DNA of 64,000 nucleotides from Ramlibacter algicola (GTDB lineage: Bacteria; Pseudomonadota; Gammaproteobacteria; Burkholderiales; Burkholderiaceae_C), in assembly GCF_016641735.1 (NCBI RefSeq), contig NZ_JAEDAO010000001.1, positions 2,170,001 to 2,234,000 on the forward strand, in the 5' to 3' direction. Made by a program: the position numbers and the translations under genes. The notes under the pieces are model-generated. The model was not told the DNA's origin. It saw nothing but the letters and a program-made list of their open reading frames with translations, and did not search any database. Shown in pieces: positions 20,652 through 29,350 of the stretch; position 1 is the stretch's first letter, and each line of letters begins with the position of its first letter.

Positions 20652-21893
20652 CTACCAGGCAAAGTAGGGCCCGGCGCCGCCGGGCGTCTGCTGCCCCGAG
20701 ATCGCGGTGAACACCGACCGCCCGAAGAAGAACGGCAGGCCCCAGTCGAAGCTCTGGGTCAGCGACGGCCCGGGGTCGCCCCCGATGTGGGCCGCCGTGG
20801 TGGTGGCCGGCAGCGGGTCCACGCCCTCGACGAAGAACTCCACCTGCCGGCTCGCGCCGTTCTGGCCGACCTGTGTCGCGGTGAGTGTCGTGGCGGTCGG
20901 CGGGCAATAGAAGTCGGTCGAGACGCTGCACTCCGGCAGGCCGGCGTCGGTGAAGAAGAAGCCGTTCGAGCCGCTGTCGATGAAGCTGCGCGGGTAGGCG
21001 ACGCCGTTGTACGTGGTGCTGAAGTAGCCGCGCGCATCGGTCGTCATCACGGTCGCCGTCCCGAGCTGGTTGTTGGCCTGGGTGCCGATGCCCAGCAGCA
21101 GGGAGCCCGTGACGCGCGGCGCTCCGCCGGGCGGCACCGCAGGCAGCACCAGCACCACGCCGTTGTTGTCGGCGGGCAGCCTGGCCACCGGGTTGGTCAC
21201 CTGCGAGGCGACGGCAACGGTGCCCACGCCGCAGCCGCTGGCCGGGCAGCCGAAATAGACCGCCGGGACGCCCGGCCCGATGTCGCACGCGGACCCGCAG
21301 TCCTGCACGAACTGGCCGACGCCCAGGATGCCCTTGGCGTCGCCGTTGCCGTGGATGTCGCCGCCCGTGTTGGTGCAGGACGGGGGAACGGTCGGGAATG
21401 CCGGATCGTTGATGACCTGCACCGACACGCCGGGCGCGGTCTGGCTGCCCAGGCGGATGTCCGCGCGCTTGACGCTGCCCCAGGCGAAGCCGCTGGCGAA
21501 CTGCGCGCACTCGGCGGCGGGATTGCCGGCGTTGGTCGTCACGCCGGGCAGTGCGAGGGACGCCACCGCGGCGGCGGACAGGCGCAGCCCCGTGGAGCCG
21601 GTGTCGACGAGCACGTGGTCGATGTCGAGGCAGGTGGTGCTGCCCGGCACGCACACGGTGACGGTGACGTAGGGCACGTTGATCGCGCCCTTGTTCACGC
21701 CGGAATCGATCACCACCCGCAGCACGTTGGCGCCCGCGATGACCGGTCCGTCGATGCCAGTCGCGGGCGGGGGCGTCGACGTGTCGGCCGTCGGGGTGGT
21801 CGCGTCGCCGCCCCCACCGCCGCCGCAACCGGCGAGCAGCACGACGAGCAGCCAGGCCAGCCAGCGGTGGGAGGAAGAGGGCGAGCGCTTCAT
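20652..21893 (-). CDS. DUF3443 lipoprotein with pepsin-like motifs
   Basis: Exported protein of 413 residues. The N-terminal lipoprotein signal ends in LLAGC (Cys23), followed by a Gly run. The family has no assigned function. Visible features suggest a bilobal aspartic-protease-like fold: VLVDTGSTGLRL (Asp97), GILGVG at about residues 189-194, a second SFIDSGSNGFFF (Asp306), and LLLGIG before the second lobe. At least nine cysteines are present. Its start codon overlaps the stop of the upstream DUF2844 gene as ATGA, so the pair is coupled. Proteolytic activity is my inference only. Confidence 0.75.
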   Translation of the reverse strand: MKRSPSSSHRWLAWLLVVLLAGCGGGGGGDATTPTADTSTPPPATGIDGPVIAGANVLRVVIDSGVNKGAINVPYVTVTVCVPGSTTCLDIDHVLVDTGSTGLRLSAAAVASLALPGVTTNAGNPAAECAQFASGFAWGSVKRADIRLGSQTAPGVSVQVINDPAFPTVPPSCTNTGGDIHGNGDAKGILGVGQFVQDCGSACDIGPGVPAVYFGCPASGCGVGTVAVASQVTNPVARLPADNNGVVLVLPAVPPGGAPRVTGSLLLGIGTQANNQLGTATVMTTDARGYFSTTYNGVAYPRSFIDSGSNGFFFTDAGLPECSVSTDFYCPPTATTLTATQVGQNGASRQVEFFVEGVDPLPATTTAAHIGGDPGPSLTQSFDWGLPFFFGRSVFTAISGQQTPGGAGPYFAW

Positions 21894-22327
21894 GGGATCT
21901 GCCGGGTGTCGAACCCGGCCGGCAGTTTCGGTGGCAGCCACGCGCGCCCGTCGAAGGCGCCCATGTGGCCCGCGGAGACCAGCATCAGGTCGGGGCGGTT
22001 GATGCTGAGGGCGGAGGTGCGGCCGCGGCCGGTGCCGGCAGTGGCCAGGCGATCGAACGACGGGCCGAGCAGGGCGCGCAGGTCCGGCAGGAACGGTCCG
22101 GACCACGCGACGGCGAACACGGTGCCGCCTGCATCGACGAACTCGGTGACCACGGTGCCGGTGTCGAGCGTGCGCTGCACGCGCGTGTATGCGGCGCCCT
22201 GGGGCGTGGCGGCAGGTTGGACGATGGCGCCGGCGGTTGCGGGACCGGCCGGCTGGCCGAGACCTGCCGTGGCGGGCAGGGCGCAGGCCGCGGCGAGCGC
22301 GAGGAGGAATCGGGGCAATGCGGTCAT
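21890..22327 (-). CDS. DUF2844 exported protein
   Basis: 145-residue protein with an N-terminal signal peptide (MTALPRFLLALAAACALPATA, cleavage probably after Ala20-Ala21) and the DUF2844 core YTRVQRTLDTGTVVTEFVDAGGTVFAVAW. It has no transmembrane segment after the signal, so it is probably periplasmic. It overlaps the DUF3443 gene by 4 bp (ATGA) and lies upstream of it. The two families occur together in Burkholderiales, suggesting one complex or substrate-partner pair; function unknown. Confidence 0.78.
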   Translation of the reverse strand: MTALPRFLLALAAACALPATAGLGQPAGPATAGAIVQPAATPQGAAYTRVQRTLDTGTVVTEFVDAGGTVFAVAWSGPFLPDLRALLGPSFDRLATAGTGRGRTSALSINRPDLMLVSAGHMGAFDGRAWLPPKLPAGFDTRQIP

Positions 22328-22392
22328 GGTGTGGCGGCGCAGGCGAACGGAGCGCGCCGCGAGATCATCGCGGCGCGACCGGTGCCTGGCAA

Positions 22393-24072
22393 TCAGAGGA
22401 CTTCGCTGGCGAAATCGGCCAGCCGGGAGCGCTCGCCACGCGCCAGGGTGATGTGCCCGCTGTGCGGCCAGCCCTTGAACTTGTCGACCGCGAAGGTGAG
22501 GCCGGACGAGCCCTCCGTGAGGTACGGCGTGTCGATCTGCGCGAGGTTGCCCATGCAGATGATCTTGGTGCCGGGGCCCGCACGCGTGATCAGCGTCTTC
22601 ATCTGCTTGGGCGTGAGGTTCTGCGCCTCGTCGATGATCACGTACTTGTTCAGGAACGTGCGGCCCCGCATGAAGTTCATGCTCTTGATCTTGATGCGCG
22701 AGCGGATCAGCTCGTTGGTCGCGGCGCGCCCCCATTCGCCGGCGCCGGTGTCGGTCTTGCCGAGCACCTCGAGGTTGTCGTCGAGGGCGCCCATCCAGGG
22801 GCCCATCTTCTCCTCCTCGGTGCCGGGCAGGAAGCCGATGTCCTCGCCGACGCTGACCGTCGCGCGGGTCATGATGATCTCGCTGTAGCGGCGCTCGTCC
22901 AGCACCTGGATCAGGCCTGCCGCCAGCGCCATCAGCGTCTTGCCGGTGCCCGCCGTGCCCGTGAGCGAGACGAAGTCCACCTCCGGGTCCATCAGCAGGT
23001 TCATCGCGAAGTTCTGTTCGCGGTTGCGCGTCGTGATGCCCCAGACGGCGTTCTTCAGGTGGCCGTAGTCCTTCAGCGTGCGCAGCACGGCGGTCTTGCC
23101 GCGGATCTCGGTGACGCGCGCGTACAGGCTGGGCTCGCCCGGGGCCTCGAAGTAGACGAACTGGTTGATGAACAGGCTGGGAACGATCGGCCCGCTGATC
23201 CGGTAGTAGGTGTGCTGGCCGCTCTGCCAGCTCTCCACGGTCTTGCCGTGCTTCGCCCAGAAGTCCGCCGGCAGCGCGAGCGCGCCGGAGTACATCAGGT
23301 CCAGGTCGTCCAGCGTCTTGTCGTTGCGGTAGTCCTCGGTCGCCAGGCCCAGCGCGCGCGCCTTGACGCGCATGTTGATGTCCTTGGACACCAGCACCAC
23401 GTCGCGCGGCGCATGCTGCTCGCGCAGCGCCTGCACGACGCCGAGGATCTGGTTGTCGGCCTTGCCCTGCGGCAGGCTCGGCGGCAGGTGGTTGGCCAGC
23501 GACTGGGTCTGGAAGAACAGGTTGCCGCCGGCTTCGCCGTGCCCGGTCGAGTCGAGCTTCAGGCCGGCGGCGATGTCCGCGCCCTGCGCACCGGCGAGCT
23601 GGTCCAGCGAGCGGCTGGCCTGGCGCGCGTTGCGGGCGACCTCGGTCGTGCCCTTCTTGTGGCCGTCCAGCTCCTCCAGCACGATCATCGGCAGGAAGAT
23701 GTCGTGCTCCTCGAAGCGGAACAGGCACATCGGGTCGTGCATCAGCACGTTGGTGTCGAGCACGAACAGCTTGCGCGGGCCGGTCGACCTGGCCTTCTTG
23801 CGCGGCGCGGGCTGCTCGCCCTCGACCTGCACCGGCTTGCGGCGGCCGGCCTTCTCGGCCGTGGTGCCGTCGTCGAGGAATGCGACGGCGTGCTGTGCTT
23901 CGCCGCCGGCGCGGGGATCGAAGTCCTCGACCTTCGGCCGCTCAGCCAGCGGCGCGTCCGCGCCAGGTGCCTCCGATTTGCGCGCGGCCTTGTGCGAGGA
24001 CCGGGCCGGGGCGTCGTACGCCTGGGCCGGGAGCAGGGCGGCGCGCTTGGTGGGGGCGGGGGGCAGGGGCAT
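22393..24072 (-). CDS. PIN domain-PhoH ATPase fusion
   Basis: 559-residue PhoH2-type protein joining a PIN RNase domain to a PhoH helicase/ATPase. Residues 1-100 are a low-complexity, basic, Pro/Ala-rich extension. The PIN domain starts at FVLDTNVLMHDP (about residue 103), with later acidic sites in VLEELDGHKKG, ADNQILG and VLVSKDINMRVKA. The PhoH ATPase shows Walker A GTAGTGKTLMAL, the LPGTEEEKMGPW block, and Walker B VIIDEAQNLTP. PhoH2 proteins unwind and cleave RNA. No antitoxin-like small gene is seen beside it. A strong terminator and a promoter-like TATAGT lie upstream. Confidence 0.9.
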   Translation of the reverse strand: MPLPPAPTKRAALLPAQAYDAPARSSHKAARKSEAPGADAPLAERPKVEDFDPRAGGEAQHAVAFLDDGTTAEKAGRRKPVQVEGEQPAPRKKARSTGPRKLFVLDTNVLMHDPMCLFRFEEHDIFLPMIVLEELDGHKKGTTEVARNARQASRSLDQLAGAQGADIAAGLKLDSTGHGEAGGNLFFQTQSLANHLPPSLPQGKADNQILGVVQALREQHAPRDVVLVSKDINMRVKARALGLATEDYRNDKTLDDLDLMYSGALALPADFWAKHGKTVESWQSGQHTYYRISGPIVPSLFINQFVYFEAPGEPSLYARVTEIRGKTAVLRTLKDYGHLKNAVWGITTRNREQNFAMNLLMDPEVDFVSLTGTAGTGKTLMALAAGLIQVLDERRYSEIIMTRATVSVGEDIGFLPGTEEEKMGPWMGALDDNLEVLGKTDTGAGEWGRAATNELIRSRIKIKSMNFMRGRTFLNKYVIIDEAQNLTPKQMKTLITRAGPGTKIICMGNLAQIDTPYLTEGSSGLTFAVDKFKGWPHSGHITLARGERSRLADFASEVL

Positions 24073-24107
24073 AGGTCGACGACGTCCCGGATGGAAGGGT
24101 CAGGAAA

Positions 24108-24139
24108 CAAAAAAGCCGCCAGGCGAGCCAGGCGGCTTG
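24108..24139 (-). terminator. Intrinsic terminator upstream of phoH-like gene
   Basis: On the minus strand AAGCCGCC and GGCGGCTT form an 8-bp stem around a ten-base loop, followed by six T residues. It lies 120 bp after the bcp stop codon and 36 bp before the PIN-PhoH start, so it ends bcp transcripts or a short leader RNA. Confidence 0.85.
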
Positions 24140-24258
24140 TTCGGGGAGTGCAGTGACGACGCCGGGCGTCGGGATCAACAGCATGAATTCACTATACACG
24201 ACGGTCCCGCCGGGACCGCGGCGCGGTGGCCGCTGTTGCTACCAAACGTCACGGGCGA

Positions 24259-24735
24259 TCAGGCGGCCTTCTTGAGCAGCTTGACCGCCTTGAGCACCTC
24301 GTCGACGTGGCCCGGGACCTTCAGGCCGCGCCACTCCTGCTTGAGGATGCCGTCGGCGCCGACGAGGAAGGTGCTGCGCTCGATGCCCTTGACCTTCTTG
24401 CCGTACATGATCTTGTTCTTGACCACGCCGAACATGTGGCACATCTTTTCCTCGGTGTCGGCGATGAGCTCGAAGGGGAGCTCGAGCTTGGACTTGAACT
24501 CGTCGTGCGACTTCATGTTGTCGCGCGACACGCCGAACACGGTGGCGCCGGCCTTCACGAAGTCCTTGTACTTGTCACGGAACTGCATGGCCTCGGTCGT
24601 GCAGCCCGGGGTGTTGTCCTTGGGGTAGAAGTACAGCACCACGATCTGGCCGACGTGCGAGGTGTTGCTGACCTTGATGCCGCCCGTGGCGTTCGCTTCG
24701 AATTCGGGAAGGGGCTTGTTGACAACGATCGCCAT
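24259..24735 (-). CDS. bcp: Peroxiredoxin, BCP/PrxQ type
   Basis: Thiol peroxidase of 158 residues. The peroxidatic Cys45 lies in DNTPGCTTEAMQF. The second cysteine found five residues later in E. coli BCP (Cys50) is Met here, and Cys99 (KMCHMF) is the only other cysteine nearby, so it may work as a 1-Cys or atypical 2-Cys enzyme. The C-terminus is Lys-rich. It lies upstream of, and is separated by a terminator from, the PIN-PhoH gene on the same strand. Confidence 0.92.
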   Translation of the reverse strand: MAIVVNKPLPEFEANATGGIKVSNTSHVGQIVVLYFYPKDNTPGCTTEAMQFRDKYKDFVKAGATVFGVSRDNMKSHDEFKSKLELPFELIADTEEKMCHMFGVVKNKIMYGKKVKGIERSTFLVGADGILKQEWRGLKVPGHVDEVLKAVKLLKKAA

Positions 24736-24832
24736 GGGGTTCTTCTAGCTCGTGTGACAGGGATGCCGCCGCGGGCGCGGACTCACTGCGGCCCAAGAGC
24801 CGATTTTACCCCATTCGCCCAGCGGGCGCGGC

Positions 24833-25210
24833 TCAGCCAGAAGCCTCGATCAGCAGGGCGGCGGCGACGTGCCGTCCCTCCTGTGCGAGCACGTTGTAGG
24901 TCCGGCAGGCGGCCTGGGTGTCCATGGTCTCCAGACCGATGCCACGCTCGACCAGCGGGCGCAGCCACGCGGGGCGCGGAAAGCGGATGCGGTCGCCGCT
25001 GCCGAAGATCACGATCTCGGGCTGCAGGTCGAGCAGGCGGGCGAAGTGCTCGGGGCCGAGGTCCTCGAAGCGGGCGGCGCCCCACGGCGCCAGGTCGCCG
25101 CGCGATCCCACCACCATGCTGTGCGTGAAGCGCTCGGTACCCACGCCGACCCACCCCGGCCCATAGCCGGTGATGGCCTGCACGTCGAACTTGTCAGGCT
25201 GCAGTTTCAT
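24833..25210 (-). CDS. Mth938-like (DUF498) protein
   Basis: 125-residue cytosolic protein of the Mth938/DUF498 family, homologous to a mitochondrial complex I assembly factor (NDUFAF3-like); the bacterial role is unclear. Family blocks: VQAITGYGPGWVGVG near residue 10, then PEIVIFGSGDRIRFP and a C-terminal MDTQAACRTYNVLAQEGRHVAAAL. ATG 25210 gives the usual start. Divergent from alaA. Confidence 0.82.
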   Translation of the reverse strand: MKLQPDKFDVQAITGYGPGWVGVGTERFTHSMVVGSRGDLAPWGAARFEDLGPEHFARLLDLQPEIVIFGSGDRIRFPRPAWLRPLVERGIGLETMDTQAACRTYNVLAQEGRHVAAALLIEASG

Positions 25211-25316
25211 GGGGAGGTGGGCTCGCGGCGTGGTGTGTCCCGCCACGGCGGAGGCCCAGCGGAACTATGGTCAAATTCTAGCTTTCACCCTTGACAACGC
25301 CCCTGCAGGAGGGCCT

Positions 25317-26543
25317 TTGAAGACCGTCCACAAGTCCGCCAAGCTGGCCAACGTGCTGTACGACATCCGCGGGCCGATCATGGACGCGGCCCGGCAGATG
25401 GAGGAAGAGGGCCACAAGATCATCAAGCTGAACATCGGCAACCTCGCCGCGTTCGGCTTCGACGCTCCCGAGGAAATCCAGCAGGACATGATCCGCAACC
25501 TGCCGAACTCGGCGGGCTACACGGACAGCAAGGGCATCTTCGCGGCGCGCAAGGCCGTGATGCACTACACGCAGCAGCAGGGCATCGGCGGCGTCACGCT
25601 CGACGACATCTACCTGGGCAACGGTGCCAGCGAGCTGATCGCGATGGCGACCAACGCGCTGCTCGACGACGGCGACGAACTGCTGCTGCCCTCGCCCGAC
25701 TACCCGCTCTGGACGGCGGCCACGAGCCTGTCGGGCGGCACGCCGGTGCACTACCGCTGCGACGAGGCCAGCGGCTGGCAGCCCGACCTCGCCGACATCC
25801 GCGCGAAGATCACGCCGCGCACCAAGGGCATCGTCGTCATCAACCCGAACAACCCGACCGGCGCGCTGTACCCGGTCGAGACGCTGAAGCAGCTCGTCGC
25901 CATCGCGCGCGAGCACGGGCTGGTGATCCTCGCCGACGAGGTGTACGACAAGGTCCTGTACGACGACGTCAGGCACGTCGCGATGGGCAGCCTGTCGGAC
26001 GACGTGTTGACGCTCACCTTCAACTCGCTGTCCAAGAGCTACCGCTCGTGCGGCTACCGCGCCGGCTGGCTCGTGGTGTCGGGCGACAAGCGCGCCGCGG
26101 CCGACTACATCGAGGGCCTCACCATGCTCTCGAACATGCGCCTGTGCGCGAACGTGCCGGGGCAGTACGCGATCCAGACCGCGCTGGGCGGCTACCAGAG
26201 CATCAACGACCTGGTCGCGCCGGGCGGGCGCCTGCGCCGCCAGCGCGACCTCGCGTACGAACTGATCACGCAGATCCCCGGCGTGACCTGCGCCCGGCCG
26301 CAGGCGGCGCTGTACATGTTCCCGCGGCTCGACCCGAAGCTGTACCCGATCGCGGACGACCGCCAGTTCTTCCTCGAGCTCCTGCAGGCCACGCGCGTGA
26401 TGCTGGTGCAGGGCTCCGGCTTCAACTACCCGGACAACCAGCACTTCCGCATCGTCTTCCTCCCGCACGAGGACGACCTGCGCGAGGCGATCAGCCGCAT
26501 CGCCAAGTTCCTCGAGACCTACCGAAAGCGTCATTCCGAATGA
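25317..26543 (+). CDS. alaA: Alanine transaminase AlaA
   Basis: PLP-dependent class I/II aminotransferase making alanine from pyruvate and glutamate. The start is TTG 25317 (MKTVHKSAKLANVLYDIRGP), just 3 bp after AGGAGGG (25307-25313); homology to the E. coli AlaA N-terminus (SSKLENVCYDIRGP) supports it. Seen: NPNNPTGALYP, ILADEVYDKVLYD, and the PLP Lys in NSLSKSYRSCGYRAGW. Length 408 residues. The stop overlaps the hom start as ATGA (26540-26543), so alanine and threonine pathway genes are coupled. Confidence 0.92.
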   Translation: MKTVHKSAKLANVLYDIRGPIMDAARQMEEEGHKIIKLNIGNLAAFGFDAPEEIQQDMIRNLPNSAGYTDSKGIFAARKAVMHYTQQQGIGGVTLDDIYLGNGASELIAMATNALLDDGDELLLPSPDYPLWTAATSLSGGTPVHYRCDEASGWQPDLADIRAKITPRTKGIVVINPNNPTGALYPVETLKQLVAIAREHGLVILADEVYDKVLYDDVRHVAMGSLSDDVLTLTFNSLSKSYRSCGYRAGWLVVSGDKRAAADYIEGLTMLSNMRLCANVPGQYAIQTALGGYQSINDLVAPGGRLRRQRDLAYELITQIPGVTCARPQAALYMFPRLDPKLYPIADDRQFFLELLQATRVMLVQGSGFNYPDNQHFRIVFLPHEDDLREAISRIAKFLETYRKRHSE

Positions 26544-27850
26544 AACCCATCCAGGTCGGCCTGCTCGGCATCGGCACGGTCGGCAGCGGCGTCTGGAACG
26601 TCCTGCAGCGCAACCAGCAGGAAATCCAGCGGCGCGCCGGCCGCGGCATCGCCATCGCGATGGTCGCTGACCTCGACACCGAGCGCGCGCGCGCCGTCGT
26701 CGGCGACAGCGCCCGTGTCGTCAAGGACGCGCGCGAAGTCATCGCCAACCCCGAGATCGACATCGTCGTCGAGCTGATCGGCGGCTACGGCATCGCGCGC
26801 CAGCTGGTGATGGAAGCCATCGCGGCCGGCAAGCACGTGGTCACCGCCAACAAGGCGCTGCTGGCCGTGCACGGCACCGAGATCTTCGCGGCCGCGCACC
26901 AACGCGGCGTGATGGTCGCCTTCGAGGCCGCCGTCGCCGGCGGCATCCCGATCATCAAGGCGTTGCGCGAAGGCCTGACGGCCAACCGCATCGAGTGGAT
27001 CGCCGGGATCATCAACGGCACCACCAACTTCATCCTGTCGGAGATGCGGGCCAAGGGCCTGGACTTCGACGCCGCGCTGAAGGACGCGCAGCGCCTGGGC
27101 TACGCCGAAGCCGACCCGACCTTCGACATCGAAGGCGTCGACGCCGCTCACAAGGCGACGATCATGAGCGCCATCGCCTTCGGCATCCCGGTGCAGTTCG
27201 ACAAGGCCTACGTCGAGGGCATCACGCGCCTGGGCGCGCAGGACATCCGCTACGCGGAGCAACTCGGCTACCGCATCAAGCTGCTGGGCATCACCAAGCG
27301 CGTGGCCAAGGGCATCGAGCTGCGTGTGCACCCCAGCCTGGTGCCGGCCAAGCGGCTGATCGCCAACGTCGAGGGCGCGATGAACGCGGTCGTGGTGCAG
27401 GGCGACGCCGTCGGCACCACGCTGCACTACGGCAAGGGCGCGGGCAGCGAACCGACCGCCAGCGCGGTCATCGCCGACCTGGTGGACATCACGCGCCTGC
27501 ACACGTCCGACGCCGCGCACCGCGTGCCGCACCTCGCGTTCCAGCCGGACCAGATGAGCGACCTGGCCGTGCTGCCCATGAGCGAGGTCGTCACCAGCTA
27601 CTACCTGCGGCTGCGCGTGGCCGACCAGGCCGGCGTGCTGGCCCAGCTGACCGGCCTGCTGGCCGAAGGCGGCGTGTCGGTCGACGCGATGCTGCAGCGC
27701 GAAGCGGGCGAGGGCGAGAAGCAGACCGACCTGATCATCCTCACGCACTCGGTGCGCGAAGGGACCATGGACGGCGTGCTCGCGCGCATGCAGCAGCTGC
27801 CCACCGTGCTCGCCCCCATCGTGCGCATCCGCAAGGAAGAACTGGCCTAG
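26540..27850 (+). CDS. hom: Homoserine dehydrogenase
   Basis: NAD(P)H-dependent reduction of aspartate semialdehyde to homoserine, the branch to threonine and methionine. N-terminal GLLGIGTVGSGVW Rossmann motif, central GIINGTTNFILSEM and AEADPTFDIEGVDAAHK catalytic blocks, and a C-terminal ACT domain from about residue 350 (YYLRLRVADQAGVLAQLTGL), the usual site of threonine feedback. Length 436 residues. Overlaps alaA by 4 bp. It is separated from thrC by a small hairpin element that seems to be a recent insertion. Confidence 0.96.
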   Translation: MKPIQVGLLGIGTVGSGVWNVLQRNQQEIQRRAGRGIAIAMVADLDTERARAVVGDSARVVKDAREVIANPEIDIVVELIGGYGIARQLVMEAIAAGKHVVTANKALLAVHGTEIFAAAHQRGVMVAFEAAVAGGIPIIKALREGLTANRIEWIAGIINGTTNFILSEMRAKGLDFDAALKDAQRLGYAEADPTFDIEGVDAAHKATIMSAIAFGIPVQFDKAYVEGITRLGAQDIRYAEQLGYRIKLLGITKRVAKGIELRVHPSLVPAKRLIANVEGAMNAVVVQGDAVGTTLHYGKGAGSEPTASAVIADLVDITRLHTSDAAHRVPHLAFQPDQMSDLAVLPMSEVVTSYYLRLRVADQAGVLAQLTGLLAEGGVSVDAMLQREAGEGEKQTDLIILTHSVREGTMDGVLARMQQLPTVLAPIVRIRKEELA

Positions 27851-27937
27851 GAACATGAGCCCCCACGTTCACTTCGTTCTCTGCCCCCCGAGGGGGCCGT
27901 CAGCGGCCTTCGGGCGGCCGTGCGGCCGCTGAACATG
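27851..27937. repeat. Hairpin insertion element with 7-bp flanking direct repeat
   Basis: A 73-bp GC-rich segment (27858-27930) between hom and thrC is bounded by GAACATG at 27851-27857 and again at 27931-27937. Inside are a C6/G5 hairpin (27884-27896) preceded by CACGTTCACTTCGTTCTCTG, and a perfect 8-bp stem CAGCGGCC (27901-27908)/GGCCGCTG (27924-27931). The second GAACATG contains the thrC start codon. The structure looks like a REP/MITE-type insertion with a target duplication. Confidence 0.6.
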
Positions 27938-29350
27938 CAGTACCTGTCGACCCGCGGCCATCCGGACCGCAAGCGCTTCTGCGACATCCTGCTCGAGGGC
28001 CTCGCGCCCGACGGCGGCCTGTACCTGCCCGAGCGCTATCCGCAGGTGGATGCCGCGACGCTCGCCAGGTGGCGTGGCCTGCCGTACCACGAGCTCGCGT
28101 TCGAAATCCTGTCGCTCTACATCGACGACATCCCGGCGGCCGACCTGCGGGCGCTGTGCGCGAAGACGTACACCGCGGAGGTGTTCGGCACGCCGCAGAT
28201 CGTCCCCCTGAAGCAGCTTGAGGAGGGCCTGTTCCTCGAGGCGCTGTCCAACGGCCCCACGCTCGCCTTCAAGGACATGGCGATGCAGTTGCTGGGCAAC
28301 CTGTTCGAGTACGAACTGGGCCGCCGCGGCGAGCAGCTGAACATCCTGGGTGCGACCTCCGGTGACACGGGCAGTGCCGCCGAATACGCGATGCGCGGCA
28401 AGAAGGGCATCCGCGTCTTCATGACGTCGCCGCACGGCCGCATGAGCCCCTTCCAGCAGGCGCAGATGTTCAGCCTGCAGGACGCGAACATCCACAACCT
28501 CGCCGTCGAGGGCGTGTTCGACGACTGCCAGGACATCGTCAAGGCGGTCTCGAACGACCTGGTGTTCAAGCGCCAGCACCGCATCGGCACGGTCAACTCG
28601 ATCAACTGGGCGCGGCTGGTGGCGCAGGTCGTCTACTACTTCGCCGGCTACTTCCAGGCGACGTCGGGTGACACCCAGCGCGTCAGCTTCGCCGTGCCCT
28701 CGGGCAACTTCGGCAACATCTGCGCCGGCCACGTCGCGCGCATGATGGGCCTGCCGATCGAGCGCCTCGTGCTCGCCACCAACGAGAACGACGTGCTCGA
28801 CGAGTTCTTTCGCACCGGCGTGTACCGCGTGCGGCCCGCCGCCGAGACGCACGAGACGTCCAGCCCCTCGATGGACATCAGCAAGGCCAGCAACTTCGAG
28901 CGCTTCGTGTTCGACCTGCTCGGGCGCGACGGTGCTCGCACGCGCAGCCTGTTCGAAGGCGAGCTGGCGCGCACCGGCCGCTTCGACCTGTCGCAGGATC
29001 CGGCCTTCCGGGACTTGCAGGCGCGCTTCGGTTTCTTCAGCGGCCGCAGCACGCACGCCGACCGCGTCGCCACCATCCGCGACACCTGGGACCGCTTCGG
29101 CGCGATGGTCGACACGCACACCGCCGACGGCCTGAAGGTCGCTCGCGCGTACCGCCAGCCCGGCATCCCGATGCTGGTGCTGGAGACCGCCTTGCCGGTG
29201 AAGTTCGCCAGCACGATCGTCGAGGCGCTCGGGCGCGAGCCGGACCGGCCGGCGAAGTTCGTCGGCATCGAGCAGCTGCCGCGCCGCGTCACGGTGCTGC
29301 CGGCCGACGCCGCCCACGTCAAGGCCTACATCGCGGGGCATTGCGCATGA
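27935..29350 (+). CDS. thrC: Threonine synthase
   Basis: PLP enzyme converting O-phosphohomoserine to threonine. 471 residues starting MQYLSTRGHPDRKRF, with the PLP Lys in PTLAFKDMAMQLLGN near residue 112 and the phosphate-binding LGATSGDTGSAA block near residue 145. The gene is the long bacterial type I form. No Shine-Dalgarno is visible ahead of the ATG because the preceding bases belong to a hairpin element; translation may depend on coupling or on low structure in the mRNA. An in-frame GTG at 27920 is a less likely start. The stop overlaps the mobB start as ATGA. Confidence 0.95.
   Translation: MQYLSTRGHPDRKRFCDILLEGLAPDGGLYLPERYPQVDAATLARWRGLPYHELAFEILSLYIDDIPAADLRALCAKTYTAEVFGTPQIVPLKQLEEGLFLEALSNGPTLAFKDMAMQLLGNLFEYELGRRGEQLNILGATSGDTGSAAEYAMRGKKGIRVFMTSPHGRMSPFQQAQMFSLQDANIHNLAVEGVFDDCQDIVKAVSNDLVFKRQHRIGTVNSINWARLVAQVVYYFAGYFQATSGDTQRVSFAVPSGNFGNICAGHVARMMGLPIERLVLATNENDVLDEFFRTGVYRVRPAAETHETSSPSMDISKASNFERFVFDLLGRDGARTRSLFEGELARTGRFDLSQDPAFRDLQARFGFFSGRSTHADRVATIRDTWDRFGAMVDTHTADGLKVARAYRQPGIPMLVLETALPVKFASTIVEALGREPDRPAKFVGIEQLPRRVTVLPADAAHVKAYIAGHCA

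Noticed and set aside
23942..24199. Minus-strand 85-codon frame starting MYSEFMLLIP between bcp and the PIN-PhoH gene.
   Set aside because: It reads through the terminator and into the PhoH N-terminus in another frame, with no family-like content.
25291..25296. Perfect TTGACA hexamer upstream of alaA.
   Set aside because: It is only 20 bp before the alaA start, so the -10 and transcription start would fall inside the coding region.
27855..27934. ATG at 27855 as an alternative thrC start.
   Set aside because: It is 80 bp from the thrC ATG and so out of frame; it is better explained as one copy of a 7-bp target duplication.
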